A stretch of DNA of 64,000 bases from Pedobacter sp. MR2016-24 (GCF_026239655.1 NZ_JAPIVO010000009.1:372001-436000); one strand, 5' to 3'; shown: positions 32,678 to 42,392, numbered from the stretch's first letter. The notes: a model not told the origin generated them from the sequence alone. Made by a program: numbers and translations.

Positions 32678-35116
32678 TTGAAGATATTTCCAATTTTTAA
32701 GCTAGTACTTCTCGTTTCCTGTGTAACGGGCTCATTGTTTGCACAGCAGAATCCCAGGGTCATTTCGGATTTTAACGCGGACTGGAGATTTATATTAGGT
32801 AATCAGACTGGCGCCTCTGCTAAAGTGTATGCAGATAAAAACTGGCGTAGTTTGAATTTGCCGCACGACTGGAGTATTGAAGGCAAATTCAGTAAAGACC
32901 ATCCTGCAACAGTAGGGGGTGGAGCATTACCCGGTGGAACAGGCTGGTACCGTAAAACGTTCACCATTCCCGCAACAGCTAAAGGAAAATACATCGCGAT
33001 TGATTTTGATGGCGTTTACCGCAACAGTGAAGTATGGATCAACGGGCATTTCCTGGGTAAACGCCCTAACGGTTACATTGCCTTCCGTTATGAATTGTCG
33101 CCCTACCTGGTTTACGGCGGAAAAAACACCATTGCTGTTAAAGTGGATAACTCGAAACAGCCCAATTCGCGATGGTACAGTGGTTCGGGAATTTACAGAG
33201 ATGTAAAACTGATTACTTTAAACAAGACGCATGTAGACCAGTGGGGCACTTTTGTAACTACTCCGGTTGTAACGGCAGAACAGGCACAGGTTAAGGTGCA
33301 GATCAAATTAAGCTCTTCTGTAAAAACCACCCAGCAGGTTACGGTAAAAACACAGCTATTTGATCAGGATAAAAAACTTGCAGGCAGTTCTTCGAAGATA
33401 ATTGCACTGAATCTAAATGCCACTCTGAACGATGAAATTAATGTAAAACAGCCAAACCTCTGGTCTGATGTCAATCCTTACCTATATACTGTTCAAACGC
33501 AGCTATTGGTTAAAGGTATAGTCGTAGATCAGTGTACCAGTTCTTTGGGGATCCGCAGCTTCAGTTTCGATGCTGACAAAGGTTTTGTACTGAATGGTAA
33601 AGAACTGAAGATCCGGGGCGTTTGCAATCACCATGACCTTGGTGCCTTAGGTGCTGCATTTAATGTCCGTGCTGCGGAAAGACAGCTGGAAATGCTGAAA
33701 GTAATGGGCTGTAACGGTATCAGGACATCACATAATCCTCCTGCTTCGGCACTGCTGGACTTATGTGATAAAATGGGCTTTATCGTAATGGATGAGGCTT
33801 TCGATCTGTGGGCAAAAAAGAAGAATGACTTCGACTATCATCTGGACTGGGCGAAATGGCATAAAAAAGATCTGGAAGATCAGATTTTGCGCGACAGAAA
33901 CCATGCTTCGGTTTTTATCTGGAGTATTGGAAATGAAATTCAGGAGCAGTGGGGTACAGGCGCTGATACTGCAGGCCGCGTAATTGCGAGAGCGCTGGCC
34001 GGCATCGTCAGGAAGCTGGATATGACCAGACCTATCACTACAGCTAACAATGATGTTGCCCTATACAATAACCTGATACAGTCGGGCGCAACCGACATCA
34101 TCGGTTACAATTACAACCACGACAAATGGAAAGATTTTCATAAAACCTACCCGGGTAAAAAATTGATCGCTACAGAAACTACTTCTGCCTTACAGACCCG
34201 CGGACATTATGATATGCCGTCCGACAGTGCCAGAATCTGGCCTACTGCCTGGGATAAACCCTTACTGACAGGTAACGCAGATTTCAGCTGCTCTGCATAT
34301 GATAATTGTTATGCGCCCTGGGGTTCTTCACATGAGCAAACGCTAAAAGCATTTGAAAACGATCCTGTAGTTTCGGGTATGTTCGTATGGACGGGATTCG
34401 ATTACCTCGGCGAGCCTACACCTTATGTATGGCCGGCCAGAAGTTCCTACTTCGGCATAATTGATATCGCAGGTTTCCCGAAGGATGTGTATTACCTCTA
34501 CCAGAGTGTATGGACGAACAAACCAGTGCTGCATATTTTTCCGCATTGGAACTGGAAGGCCGGTCAGACGGTTGATGTTTGGGCTTATTATAGTCAGGCA
34601 GATGAGGTTGAGCTGTACCTGAGCGGTAAATCATTAGGTAAAAAGACGAAACAGGGCCGGGACATGAAAGTGACCTGGAGAGTGAAATACGAGGCTGGAG
34701 AAATTAAAGCGGTATCGCGAAAAAATGGAGCGACTGTATTGGAGCAGGTGATCCATACAGCTGGTAAAGCGGCTAAATTAATGCTGGTAGCAGATCGCAG
34801 CAAGATCAGCGCAGACGGTAAAGATCTGTCGTTTATTACGGTGAAAGTATTGGACAAGGAAGGAAATCTGGTACCCGATGCAGATCAGCTGATTCATTTT
34901 AAAATCGAAGGAGATGCAACGCTGGAAGGTGTTGATAATGGCAGCCCGATTAGTCATGAATCCTTCAAAGGTAAGCAGCATAAAGCTTTTAACGGACTGG
35001 CCCTGGCCATCGTGAAAGCTGGTAAAACTGCCTCGACAATCAAACTGATCGCTACCAGTGAAGGATTGGGACGCGAAAGTATAACAATAGACCTGGAGTC
35101 TCCCAACCTTAAATAA
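32678..35116 (+). CDS. GH2 glycosidase, probable beta-galactosidase
   Basis: About 812 residues from a TTG at 32678, which gives a proper signal peptide (LKIFPIFKLVLLVSCVTGSL, cleavage near LFAQ). The TTG at 32609 lies in a terminator, and there is no in-frame ATG before the mature protein. It has a GH2 sugar-binding sandwich (LPHDWSIEGKF and VWINGHFLGKRPNGYIAFRY), an immunoglobulin-like domain, and a TIM barrel with IRGVCNHHDLGALGAAFNVR, RTSHNPP, acid/base Glu in SIGNEIQEQW and nucleophile Glu in LIATETTSALQTRG. DUF4982-like and bacterial Ig-like C-terminal modules follow. Beta-galactosidase action on galactosylated xyloglucan fits the locus; beta-glucuronidase is less likely. The gene ends 8 bases before the GH95-like start. 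Confidence 0.88.
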   Translation: MKIFPIFKLVLLVSCVTGSLFAQQNPRVISDFNADWRFILGNQTGASAKVYADKNWRSLNLPHDWSIEGKFSKDHPATVGGGALPGGTGWYRKTFTIPATAKGKYIAIDFDGVYRNSEVWINGHFLGKRPNGYIAFRYELSPYLVYGGKNTIAVKVDNSKQPNSRWYSGSGIYRDVKLITLNKTHVDQWGTFVTTPVVTAEQAQVKVQIKLSSSVKTTQQVTVKTQLFDQDKKLAGSSSKIIALNLNATLNDEINVKQPNLWSDVNPYLYTVQTQLLVKGIVVDQCTSSLGIRSFSFDADKGFVLNGKELKIRGVCNHHDLGALGAAFNVRAAERQLEMLKVMGCNGIRTSHNPPASALLDLCDKMGFIVMDEAFDLWAKKKNDFDYHLDWAKWHKKDLEDQILRDRNHASVFIWSIGNEIQEQWGTGADTAGRVIARALAGIVRKLDMTRPITTANNDVALYNNLIQSGATDIIGYNYNHDKWKDFHKTYPGKKLIATETTSALQTRGHYDMPSDSARIWPTAWDKPLLTGNADFSCSAYDNCYAPWGSSHEQTLKAFENDPVVSGMFVWTGFDYLGEPTPYVWPARSSYFGIIDIAGFPKDVYYLYQSVWTNKPVLHIFPHWNWKAGQTVDVWAYYSQADEVELYLSGKSLGKKTKQGRDMKVTWRVKYEAGEIKAVSRKNGATVLEQVIHTAGKAAKLMLVADRSKISADGKDLSFITVKVLDKEGNLVPDADQLIHFKIEGDATLEGVDNGSPISHESFKGKQHKAFNGLALAIVKAGKTASTIKLIATSEGLGRESITIDLESPNLK

Positions 35117-35124
35117 GCGTGGAT

Positions 35125-37482
35125 ATGAAGAAAAGAATATTTTGCCTTCTTCCTTTTATAATAGGAACAATCTTAAGCTACGGACAAACAGGTCAGTTTT
35201 TACAACCTGAGCGAGGGTTTACCAGCTGGCAACCTGCGGAAAACTGGGAGCAGTCGTTACTGACCGGAAACGGAACTATGGGGGCAATGGTAACAGGACA
35301 GCCATATGAGGAAACGATCATCCTGAGTCATGCTGCCCTCTATCTTCCGCAAAAAAGATCAGGAAAGGTGTATGAGCAAAAGAGTCAGCTAGCCGCCATC
35401 AAAAAGATGCTGCTCGCGGGTAAGTATGCTGAAGCAGGAACGCTGACAGCAACCATGCGTAAGGAACAGGGATTTAACGACATCAGAGACCCGTTTATTC
35501 CTGCTTTTGATTTAAAAATTGAGCAGAATCCTAAAAATGTGATCAAATACCAGCGATCGGTTAATTTTGAAACGGGCGAAGCAATTGTAGACTGGCAGGA
35601 TGACGAAGGTACCTACCAGCGTAAAGTATTTGCATCAAGAACAGATAGTGTAGTGGTCGTTTCCATCAAAGGGACAAAAAAAATCAATTGTGCGATCAAT
35701 TTTGCACAAAGACCTGTGGCGTATGACCAATGGGCATTTGTGAAGGATGGAATCAAAGAAATGAAAGCGGGAGCAGAAGAAGATTACCTGAGCTTCAGCA
35801 GTGAGTTTAACCATAAATATCCCAAAGGATTAACAGGTTATGCTGGCTTGGGGAAACTAGTGCAAAAAGGTGGGAGTCACCAGTTACAAAACGGTCGCCT
35901 GCTCATCAAAGATGCCGATGAAATTACATTACTGATCAAAATAAAACCTGCCTATGCCAATATCAGCGATCTGTTGCCCGGATTAAAATCAGACTTAACA
36001 GTTGCATCAGGGAAAAATTACAAGGCATTAATTCAGTCTCATACTGCTGTTCATGGAGCCTTGTTCAGTAAAGTTAAGCTTGACCTGGAAGGGAGTGCCG
36101 AAGAAAGAAACCTCAGCAGTGAGGCATTGATCCAGTTGGGTAACCACCAAAATAGCAAGGCGCTCATCGAACGCACTTTTGATGCAGGCAGATACAATAT
36201 ACTCAGCGCAACCGGCAGCCTCCCACCCAACCTGCAGGGCTTATGGTCGGGCACCTGGACAGCCCCATGGAGTTCCGGTTTTACAGTAGACGGCAATTTA
36301 CCCACCGCTATTTCGATCCTGATGCCGGGCAACATGCCTGAACTGATGAAGGGGTATTTCGATTACCATGAAAAGCAGATGGGGGATTATCGCCAGGAAG
36401 CTAAACAACTCTATGGAACAAGGGGAATCCATATTCCTGTGCAAATTACGACCAGGGGAGTTGAAACTGATTTCGGTGCTACCTGGTGCCTGACCTATTG
36501 GACAGGCGGTGCAGGGTGGACCGCTAACTTTTTCAATGATTACTATTTGTATACCGGAGACAGGAAATTTTTACAGGAGCATGCCTATCCTTTTATGAAA
36601 GAAGCCGCCTTGTTTTATGAAGATTTCCTTAAAACCGGAGCAGATGGTAAACTTCTTTTTAACCCCTCATATTCTCCCGAAAATAATCCAAAGGGGATAG
36701 AAGCGCAGGCGACAATCAATGCAACGATGGATGTGATGATAGCGAAACAATTGCTGAATAATTGTATAGCTGCAGCCAAAACGCTTCATACAGATACTGA
36801 AAAAGTTAAGTTGTGGCAAAACATGCTGTCTAAAATGCCCGCTTATGAAATCAATAAAGAAGGTGCGTTGAGAGAATGGATCTGGCCCGGTCTGGAAGAT
36901 AACTACAGTCACAGGCATGCGTCACAATTATACGATCTGTATGATGGCGTGAGTCCTGATTTTCAGCAAGATACCGCTTTAGTAAAAGCTGCAGGCGTTC
37001 TGCTGGATAAGAAAATGGATTTCCGGAAAGCAGAAGGAGGGGGCGAAATGGCTTTCGGACTGGTACAGTTAGGTGCTGCTGCAGCACATTTAGGTGATGC
37101 AGGAAAGGCCGGCCAGCTACTTAACTGGCTTGCTGCTACGTACTGGTCAAAGGGCATGGGTTCTTATCACAATGTTAAAAGCATGTTTAACACCGATATC
37201 AGCGGTGGTTTGCCTTACCTGGTTACGCAAATGTTATGTTATGCAGAAAGAGATGAAATCCATGTGCTGCCTGCATTACCCGAAAGCTGGAGCAAAGGCA
37301 GAATAGAAGGACTTTTATTAAGGGGACAAGTGACGGTCGATCAGCTGGAGTGGAACGATCAGGAAGCAGTGATCATACTCAGGTCTCCTGTTGCTCAGTC
37401 GCTGAAATTGAATTCAGGTACTTCAGTAGTCAACGTTGAGCTAAGGGCTGGAAAACCGCAGACCTTTAAATTGAAACGTTAA
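35125..37482 (+). CDS. GH95-like glycosidase, probable alpha-L-fucosidase
   Basis: About 785 residues from the ATG at 35125 (a GTG six bases earlier is in frame), with a signal peptide ending SYGQ. The N-terminal super-sandwich begins ERGFTSWQPAENWEQSLLTG NGTMG. The (alpha/alpha)6 barrel has LPPNLQGLWSGTW, the acid-Glu segment NPSYSPENNPKG near residue 515 and HRHASQLYDLYDG near residue 596. This architecture is GH95. Members remove alpha-1,2-fucose or alpha-L-galactose. The motif that holds two catalytic Asn in characterised GH95 (NIN) reads DGN here, so the first Asn appears to be Asp; specificity may therefore differ. It is the last gene of the locus, followed by a bidirectional terminator. 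Confidence 0.8.
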   Translation: MKKRIFCLLPFIIGTILSYGQTGQFLQPERGFTSWQPAENWEQSLLTGNGTMGAMVTGQPYEETIILSHAALYLPQKRSGKVYEQKSQLAAIKKMLLAGKYAEAGTLTATMRKEQGFNDIRDPFIPAFDLKIEQNPKNVIKYQRSVNFETGEAIVDWQDDEGTYQRKVFASRTDSVVVVSIKGTKKINCAINFAQRPVAYDQWAFVKDGIKEMKAGAEEDYLSFSSEFNHKYPKGLTGYAGLGKLVQKGGSHQLQNGRLLIKDADEITLLIKIKPAYANISDLLPGLKSDLTVASGKNYKALIQSHTAVHGALFSKVKLDLEGSAEERNLSSEALIQLGNHQNSKALIERTFDAGRYNILSATGSLPPNLQGLWSGTWTAPWSSGFTVDGNLPTAISILMPGNMPELMKGYFDYHEKQMGDYRQEAKQLYGTRGIHIPVQITTRGVETDFGATWCLTYWTGGAGWTANFFNDYYLYTGDRKFLQEHAYPFMKEAALFYEDFLKTGADGKLLFNPSYSPENNPKGIEAQATINATMDVMIAKQLLNNCIAAAKTLHTDTEKVKLWQNMLSKMPAYEINKEGALREWIWPGLEDNYSHRHASQLYDLYDGVSPDFQQDTALVKAAGVLLDKKMDFRKAEGGGEMAFGLVQLGAAAAHLGDAGKAGQLLNWLAATYWSKGMGSYHNVKSMFNTDISGGLPYLVTQMLCYAERDEIHVLPALPESWSKGRIEGLLLRGQVTVDQLEWNDQEAVIILRSPVAQSLKLNSGTSVVNVELRAGKPQTFKLKR

Positions 37483-37559
37483 GATATCAGTGGTGCTTTA
37501 AGGGTGGTTGTTTATCCAACAGCATTATAAAACCTGTAGCGCTGATCACAAGGCTATAA

Positions 37560-37593
37560 TTAAAGCGCCCGATTTTCTGATCGGGCGCTTTAA
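37560..37593. terminator. Bidirectional terminator
   Basis: A perfect 14-bp stem (37560-37573 with 37580-37593) and six-base loop between convergent genes. The T-runs are short on both sides. Confidence 0.85.
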
Positions 37594-37603
37594 TGCAATA
37601 TTA

Positions 37604-38449
37604 TTATTTAGATAATTCACTGAACTCTTCTTCAGTAAGTTCAATATTTGCCGCAGCCAGGTTTTCCTGTAAATGTTCAACAGATTTTGTGCCTGGGATC
37701 AGCAAAATGTTTGGTGATCTTTTTAACAACCATGTCAATGCAATCTGTGCAGTGGTTGCTTCATATTTAGCAGCTATTTTATTGATTTTTTCGGCTAATT
37801 TATCAGGTCCTGACGCAAGCGGAAACCAGGGAATAAATGCCATTTCTCTTTTTGCGGTATAGTCCACAATCTCATCCCATTGTTTGTTTCCCAGATTGTA
37901 CAGATTCTGCACAGATACTATCGGCACTACTTTTTCTGCCTGCTCAATCTGTGCGATATTCACTTCCGATAAACCGACATATTTGATCTTGCCTGCTTTC
38001 ACCGCTTCCAGCACGGGTGCCAGTGTTTCTTCAACAGGTATCTTTGGATCAAACCTATGCAGCTGCCATAAATCAATTGTTTCTACCTTCAGACGCTTTA
38101 AACTGCCCTCTATATTCTGACGGATATACTCAGGATCACCATTGGGTTCCCATTTATTGGGGCCTGGGCGATCGAATCCACCTTTTGTGGCTATCACCAG
38201 ATCATTTGTATAAGGATATAAAGCCTCAGCAATGAGCGACTCGTTCAGTTCAGGGCCGTATGCTTCTGCCGTATCGATAAAGTTAACACCAGACATTACT
38301 GCCTGTTGCAATACCTTTTTCGCATTTTCACGGTCCGACACTTCTCCGAAGACGCCAAATCCGGTTAATTGCATCGCACCGTATCCAATTCTGTTGATGT
38401 CCAGCTGTCCTCCGATTTTGTAGGTCAGCGTTTGTTTTGTTGTTTCCAT
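37604..38449 (-). CDS. Aldo/keto reductase
   Basis: About 281 residues from the ATG at 38449 (METTKQTL); an ATG ten codons earlier is also open. A TIM-barrel NADPH-dependent carbonyl reductase with the full catalytic tetrad: Asp and Tyr in FIDTAEAYGPELNESL, Lys in LVIATKGGF, and His in LWQLHRFDPKIP. The cofactor segment IPGTKSVEHLQENLAAANIE lies near the C-terminus. It resembles general-stress oxidoreductases of the YdbC/AKR group. Substrate unknown. Monocistronic and convergent with the carbohydrate locus. Confidence 0.92.
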   Translation of the reverse strand: METTKQTLTYKIGGQLDINRIGYGAMQLTGFGVFGEVSDRENAKKVLQQAVMSGVNFIDTAEAYGPELNESLIAEALYPYTNDLVIATKGGFDRPGPNKWEPNGDPEYIRQNIEGSLKRLKVETIDLWQLHRFDPKIPVEETLAPVLEAVKAGKIKYVGLSEVNIAQIEQAEKVVPIVSVQNLYNLGNKQWDEIVDYTAKREMAFIPWFPLASGPDKLAEKINKIAAKYEATTAQIALTWLLKRSPNILLIPGTKSVEHLQENLAAANIELTEEEFSELSK

Positions 38450-38653
38450 CTGTAAAAATTTGATTTGTAAGTCATTCAATTACGTCTACAGAAGTGCTAT
38501 TACCCGGCTTTTGTTTGGATTGTTGCAGAAATTGACATAAGTCAAACGGATAGCCGTCACCCGGACTGCCAGCGCTGTTAAAAAATCAAAGAATATAATA
38601 TAGGATTAATATAAATAAGCGTACATTCACAGAATATATATAATTGCATTCCT

Positions 38654-39673
38654 ATGACATTTTTAGACACCGTTTTAGATCCCCCTGCTTACGGGTGGGC
38701 CGATCAAAAAGGCGAACTATCTAAACCTACTGCTGCTCAAATCTGGAAAGAATTCTTCTCCCGTCTGAATATCTTCAAAACAAGAAAAAACTGGTTACCT
38801 GCATTCAGCTGGTTTAAAGTGTTACTGACTATCCCTTTGTTAGCTATGTTCATTTTCTACTACTTTAGCTGGCCTTTACTGGGTGCTGCCTTTATTTACA
38901 GCATGATTGTAATGGGAACCCATGGTACCATCTGGCACCACAGGTTTTGTACGCATAATGCTTATCAGTTTAAGAATAGATTCTGGAAGTTTTTTACACA
39001 GAACCTGACGATTTCAATGATCCCTGAAGAGATTTACGTGGTATCACATCACGTGCACCATGCAAAATCAGACATGCCGGGAGATCCCTATAATGCTTCA
39101 GGAGGCTTCCTGTATTGTTTCCTTGCGGACGTAAATCATCAGCCTATCGCAAAAGATCTGAGTGAAAAAGATTATTACCGGGCTACACGTTTAATGAAAC
39201 ATACGGGTATTACGCCAAATACCTATGCACAATATCAGAAATGGGGTTCTATCGCCAATCCGGGAAGAACCGTACTGGCGACAGTACTCAACTGGGGATT
39301 CTGGTATGCTGCTTTTTATTTGATAGGCGGTCATGGATTGGCATGCACCTTATTTGGCGCTGCAGGGATCTGGGCAGTCGGCGTAAGGACTTTTAACTAC
39401 GAAGGTCATGGTAAAGGCAAGGATATGAGAAGGGATCATACAGATTTTAACCGGAATGACATGTCCATTAATCAGTTATGGCCAGGTTTTGTAGCGGGCG
39501 AGTGGCATAATAACCACCATCTCTTTCCAAAAAGTGCAAGAACAGGATTTCTTCCTCACCAGATTGATATTGCTTATTATTATATCTTCCTGATGCACAA
39601 ATTAGGGCCAATTGCTGCCTACAGAGATTCTAAGAAGGATTTTTATAACGATCACGTGAATAAGAAGGAGTGA
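38654..39673 (+). CDS. Membrane fatty-acid (acyl) desaturase
   Basis: A 339-residue di-iron desaturase. All three histidine clusters are visible: HHRFCTH near residue 97, HHVHH near 132 and HNNHH near 280. Four hydrophobic segments flank them in the pattern of delta-9 acyl-CoA/acyl-lipid desaturases. It inserts a double bond into membrane fatty acids, adjusting fluidity. Monocistronic; the upstream 174 bases contain AT-rich promoter-like sequence (TATAATTG), one base off the -7 consensus. Confidence 0.9.
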   Translation: MTFLDTVLDPPAYGWADQKGELSKPTAAQIWKEFFSRLNIFKTRKNWLPAFSWFKVLLTIPLLAMFIFYYFSWPLLGAAFIYSMIVMGTHGTIWHHRFCTHNAYQFKNRFWKFFTQNLTISMIPEEIYVVSHHVHHAKSDMPGDPYNASGGFLYCFLADVNHQPIAKDLSEKDYYRATRLMKHTGITPNTYAQYQKWGSIANPGRTVLATVLNWGFWYAAFYLIGGHGLACTLFGAAGIWAVGVRTFNYEGHGKGKDMRRDHTDFNRNDMSINQLWPGFVAGEWHNNHHLFPKSARTGFLPHQIDIAYYYIFLMHKLGPIAAYRDSKKDFYNDHVNKKE

Positions 39674-39783
39674 TACATCCAATTTTTATTCAAATGGCCG
39701 GCAGGATTTCATACATCCTCAATATTTTTCTTAATTTTATCAGCGCGTAATTCCCGTTGATTACAATTAAATTTTATAGCATT

Positions 39784-40479
39784 TTGGATATTCAGTCGAC
39801 TGAAACAAAAGACCTCGAAAAGCAGGTTGCAGCCCGTGAAGCGGTGAAGTTTATTAAAAATAATGATATCGTAGGATTAGGTACAGGTTCTACTGCTTAC
39901 TTCGCCATTGTGGAAATAGCAGAACTGGTCAGAAATGGCCTTAAAATCAAAGGCGTGCCTACCTCAGAACATACTGCTGCACTCGCTACCTCATTGGGTA
40001 TAGAATTGCTGGATATGAATGAGGTGAATACGATTGATGTGACTATCGATGGCGCGGATGAATTTGATGAGCAGCTTAACCTGATTAAAGGTGGTGGCGG
40101 TGCTTTATTCCGCGAGAAAATTGTTGCTTCTCTCACTAAAAAAGAAATCATCATCGCCGATGCTGCAAAGAAAGTAGAAAAACTAGGCGCGTTCAGAGTG
40201 CCGGTAGAAGTGGTGCCTTTAGCGCTTAATTACGTTTTGCAGGAATTGAGCAAGCTGAATGGTGTGGGTACCGTTAGAATGAAAGGTAATGTTCCTTTTA
40301 TCTCAGATAATCACAATTATATTGTAGACACTGATTTCGGACTGATCGAAAATGCCGCATTTTTATCCGGGAGTTTAAATCAGATTGATGGTGTTTTGGC
40401 ACATGGACTTTTTGTAAACCTTACTTCGATAGTTATTATGGGTAAAGGATCAGAAACTGTCACTTATGCTAAACATTAA
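39784..40479 (+). CDS. rpiA: Ribose-5-phosphate isomerase A
   Basis: About 231 residues from a TTG at 39784; another TTG at 39757 is open and no ATG is available upstream of the conserved start. RpiA interconverts ribose-5-phosphate and ribulose-5-phosphate in the pentose phosphate pathway. Signature segments are VGLGTGSTAYFAIVEI (phosphate loop), GVPTSEHTAALA, VTIDGADEFDEQLNLIKGGG with the catalytic Asp pair, and the Lys/Glu in FREKIVASLTKK. Its 3' end overlaps the acetyltransferase gene by 14 bases, so these are translationally linked. Confidence 0.93.
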   Translation: MDIQSTETKDLEKQVAAREAVKFIKNNDIVGLGTGSTAYFAIVEIAELVRNGLKIKGVPTSEHTAALATSLGIELLDMNEVNTIDVTIDGADEFDEQLNLIKGGGGALFREKIVASLTKKEIIIADAAKKVEKLGAFRVPVEVVPLALNYVLQELSKLNGVGTVRMKGNVPFISDNHNYIVDTDFGLIENAAFLSGSLNQIDGVLAHGLFVNLTSIVIMGKGSETVTYAKH

Positions 40480-41017
40480 CTTCAACCCTTTTCCTAATTT
40501 ATTGTCAGACCGGTTGCGTCTTCGGCGGATTACCGCTGACGATGTGTATGAGGTCTTTTTACTCAGGTCTGATCCTGAGATCATGAAGTATATTCCAAGG
40601 CCTCTTGCAAAAAACAAGACAGATGCCATGGATCATATCACAATGGTGAATAAAGGGGTTGCTGATAATACATCAATCAATTGGGCGATTACCATGAAGG
40701 AGGATAACAAACTGATTGGAATGATCTGCCTGATCCGCATGCAGCCCGAAAATTTCAGAACGGAGATTGGTTATATACTTCATCCTGCTTATCATGGGAT
40801 GGGTATTATGCATGAGGCTGTCGGCGTGCTGATCAATTATGCTTTTAACATTCTTGGCTTTCACTCACTGGAGGCAGTCATAGATCCTGATAACAAAGCT
40901 TCCGAACAGGTGCTCCTGAAGCACCATTTCGTGAAGGAAGCACATTACAAAGAAAATACTTTTTATGATGGCAAATTTCTTGATGCAGTGGTGTATTCAC
41001 TGATCAGGCCGGCCTGA
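40466..41017 (+). CDS. GNAT acetyltransferase, RimJ/RimL type
   Basis: 183 residues of the GCN5-related fold. It opens RLRLRRITADDVYEVFLLRS, typical of RimJ/RimL-like proteins that acetylate protein N-termini or small amines. The acetyl-CoA loop is HPAYHGMGIMHEAVGVLINY near residue 110. The beta-bulge strand and the ASEQVLLKHHFVKEAHYKEN segment near residue 148 complete the fold. The start overlaps rpiA, and the dGTPase gene follows after 28 bases. Target unknown. Confidence 0.88.
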   Translation: MLNINFNPFPNLLSDRLRLRRITADDVYEVFLLRSDPEIMKYIPRPLAKNKTDAMDHITMVNKGVADNTSINWAITMKEDNKLIGMICLIRMQPENFRTEIGYILHPAYHGMGIMHEAVGVLINYAFNILGFHSLEAVIDPDNKASEQVLLKHHFVKEAHYKENTFYDGKFLDAVVYSLIRPA

Positions 41018-41045
41018 ATTTAAATCTAAAAAACGATACGATAGA

Positions 41046-42392
41046 ATGGAGTGGAAAGAATTATTGTCTGCCAGGCGGTGGGGTACAAAAGAGGCGGATT
41101 ATACAGACCAGGATTTGGCACGTTCACAGTTTCAGCGGGATTACGACCGATTGATATTTTCATCTCCATTCAGAAGGTTACAGAATAAAACACAGGTTTT
41201 CCCTTTGCCGGGAAGCGTTTTTGTGCATAACAGGTTAACACATAGTCTTGAAGTAGCCAGTGTTGGTCGTTCGCTGGGCCGTATATTTTATAACCAGCTC
41301 AAAAAAGATAATCCTTTGCTGGACGAAGAAAATCCCCTCATCAGTGAAGTAGGAAATATCGTTGCAGCAGCCTGTCTTGCACATGATCTTGGCAATCCTG
41401 CATTCGGACATTCCGGTGAAGCGGCTATCTCCAGATATTTTACAGATGGAGACGGCACAAGGTATCAGCAGGATGTTACTGAAGCGCAATGGAAAGACCT
41501 GATTAATTTTGAAGGTAATGCCAACGCGATCAGGATCCTGACACATCCCTTTAATGGTAAAGGTTTTGGTGCTTTTGCGCTGACCTACTCTACATTGGCA
41601 GCAATTGGAAAGTATCCCTGTGCAGCTATTGCGGGGCATCAGAAGAAGATCCTGCATAGAAAGAAATATGGTTTTTTCCAGTCAGAACAAAATACTTACA
41701 AAGAGATAGCTGAGTTTTTAGGTGTGCAGAAAGAAAGCGAAGAGCCGCTGATTTTTAAGCGTCATCCGCTAACCTTCCTCGTAGAGGCAGCTGATGATAT
41801 TTGTTACAATATCATTGACCTAGAAGATGCGCACCGTTTAAAAATCCTGACTTTTGCTGAGGTTCGTGCCTTGCTGGAGCCCTTATGTAATGATAAAAAT
41901 CTGGATACACGTTTTCTAAGCGAAGGCTATGATGATGACGCCAAGGTAAGTCTGATGCGTGCGAAAGCGATCAATACACTCACGCAGGAATGTTCCAGGA
42001 TTTTTTATGAGGAACAGCCGCAGATTCTGGCAGGGGAATACAACAGGAGTATCACGGATGCTATCCCTGAACCTTACCTGACCGCCTGGAAAAATATTGA
42101 AACGATTTCCGTACAGAAGATCTACAATTCCTCCTCTGTGATTCAGAAGGAAGTAGCCGGTTATAAAGTAATGGCCGGACTGCTGGAAGAATTTATTCCT
42201 GCGCTATTACATAACAATACCCATTATTATAAAAAGCTGGTACAACTGATACCGCCGCAGTTCCACACAGACAAGGAAGATACCTATTCAAGGATACAGA
42301 GTGTGCTGGATTTTGTATCGGGCATGACAGATTTATACGCAGTAGAACTGTACAGTAAAATTAAAGGGATATCTTTTCCTTCGATTAGTTAG
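41046..42392 (+). CDS. dgt: Deoxyguanosinetriphosphate triphosphohydrolase (dGTPase)
   Basis: A 448-residue HD-domain enzyme that cleaves dGTP to deoxyguanosine and triphosphate, helping balance dNTP pools and limit phage. Visible: FSSPFRRLQNKTQVFPLPGS near residue 38, then NRLTHSLEVASVGRSLGR (first metal His), CLAHDLGNPAFGHSGEAAI (the HD pair) and LVEAADDICYNIIDLEDAHR (final Asp). All metal ligands are present and the length agrees with the family. Third gene of the rpiA cluster. Confidence 0.93.
   Translation: MEWKELLSARRWGTKEADYTDQDLARSQFQRDYDRLIFSSPFRRLQNKTQVFPLPGSVFVHNRLTHSLEVASVGRSLGRIFYNQLKKDNPLLDEENPLISEVGNIVAAACLAHDLGNPAFGHSGEAAISRYFTDGDGTRYQQDVTEAQWKDLINFEGNANAIRILTHPFNGKGFGAFALTYSTLAAIGKYPCAAIAGHQKKILHRKKYGFFQSEQNTYKEIAEFLGVQKESEEPLIFKRHPLTFLVEAADDICYNIIDLEDAHRLKILTFAEVRALLEPLCNDKNLDTRFLSEGYDDDAKVSLMRAKAINTLTQECSRIFYEEQPQILAGEYNRSITDAIPEPYLTAWKNIETISVQKIYNSSSVIQKEVAGYKVMAGLLEEFIPALLHNNTHYYKKLVQLIPPQFHTDKEDTYSRIQSVLDFVSGMTDLYAVELYSKIKGISFPSIS

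Noticed and set aside
19546..37482. Locus for starch or maltodextrin (GH31 plus SusC/D)
   Set aside because: GH2 and GH95-like enzymes and the PA14-type GH31 fit xyloglucan side chains better; no GH13 or GH97 is present.
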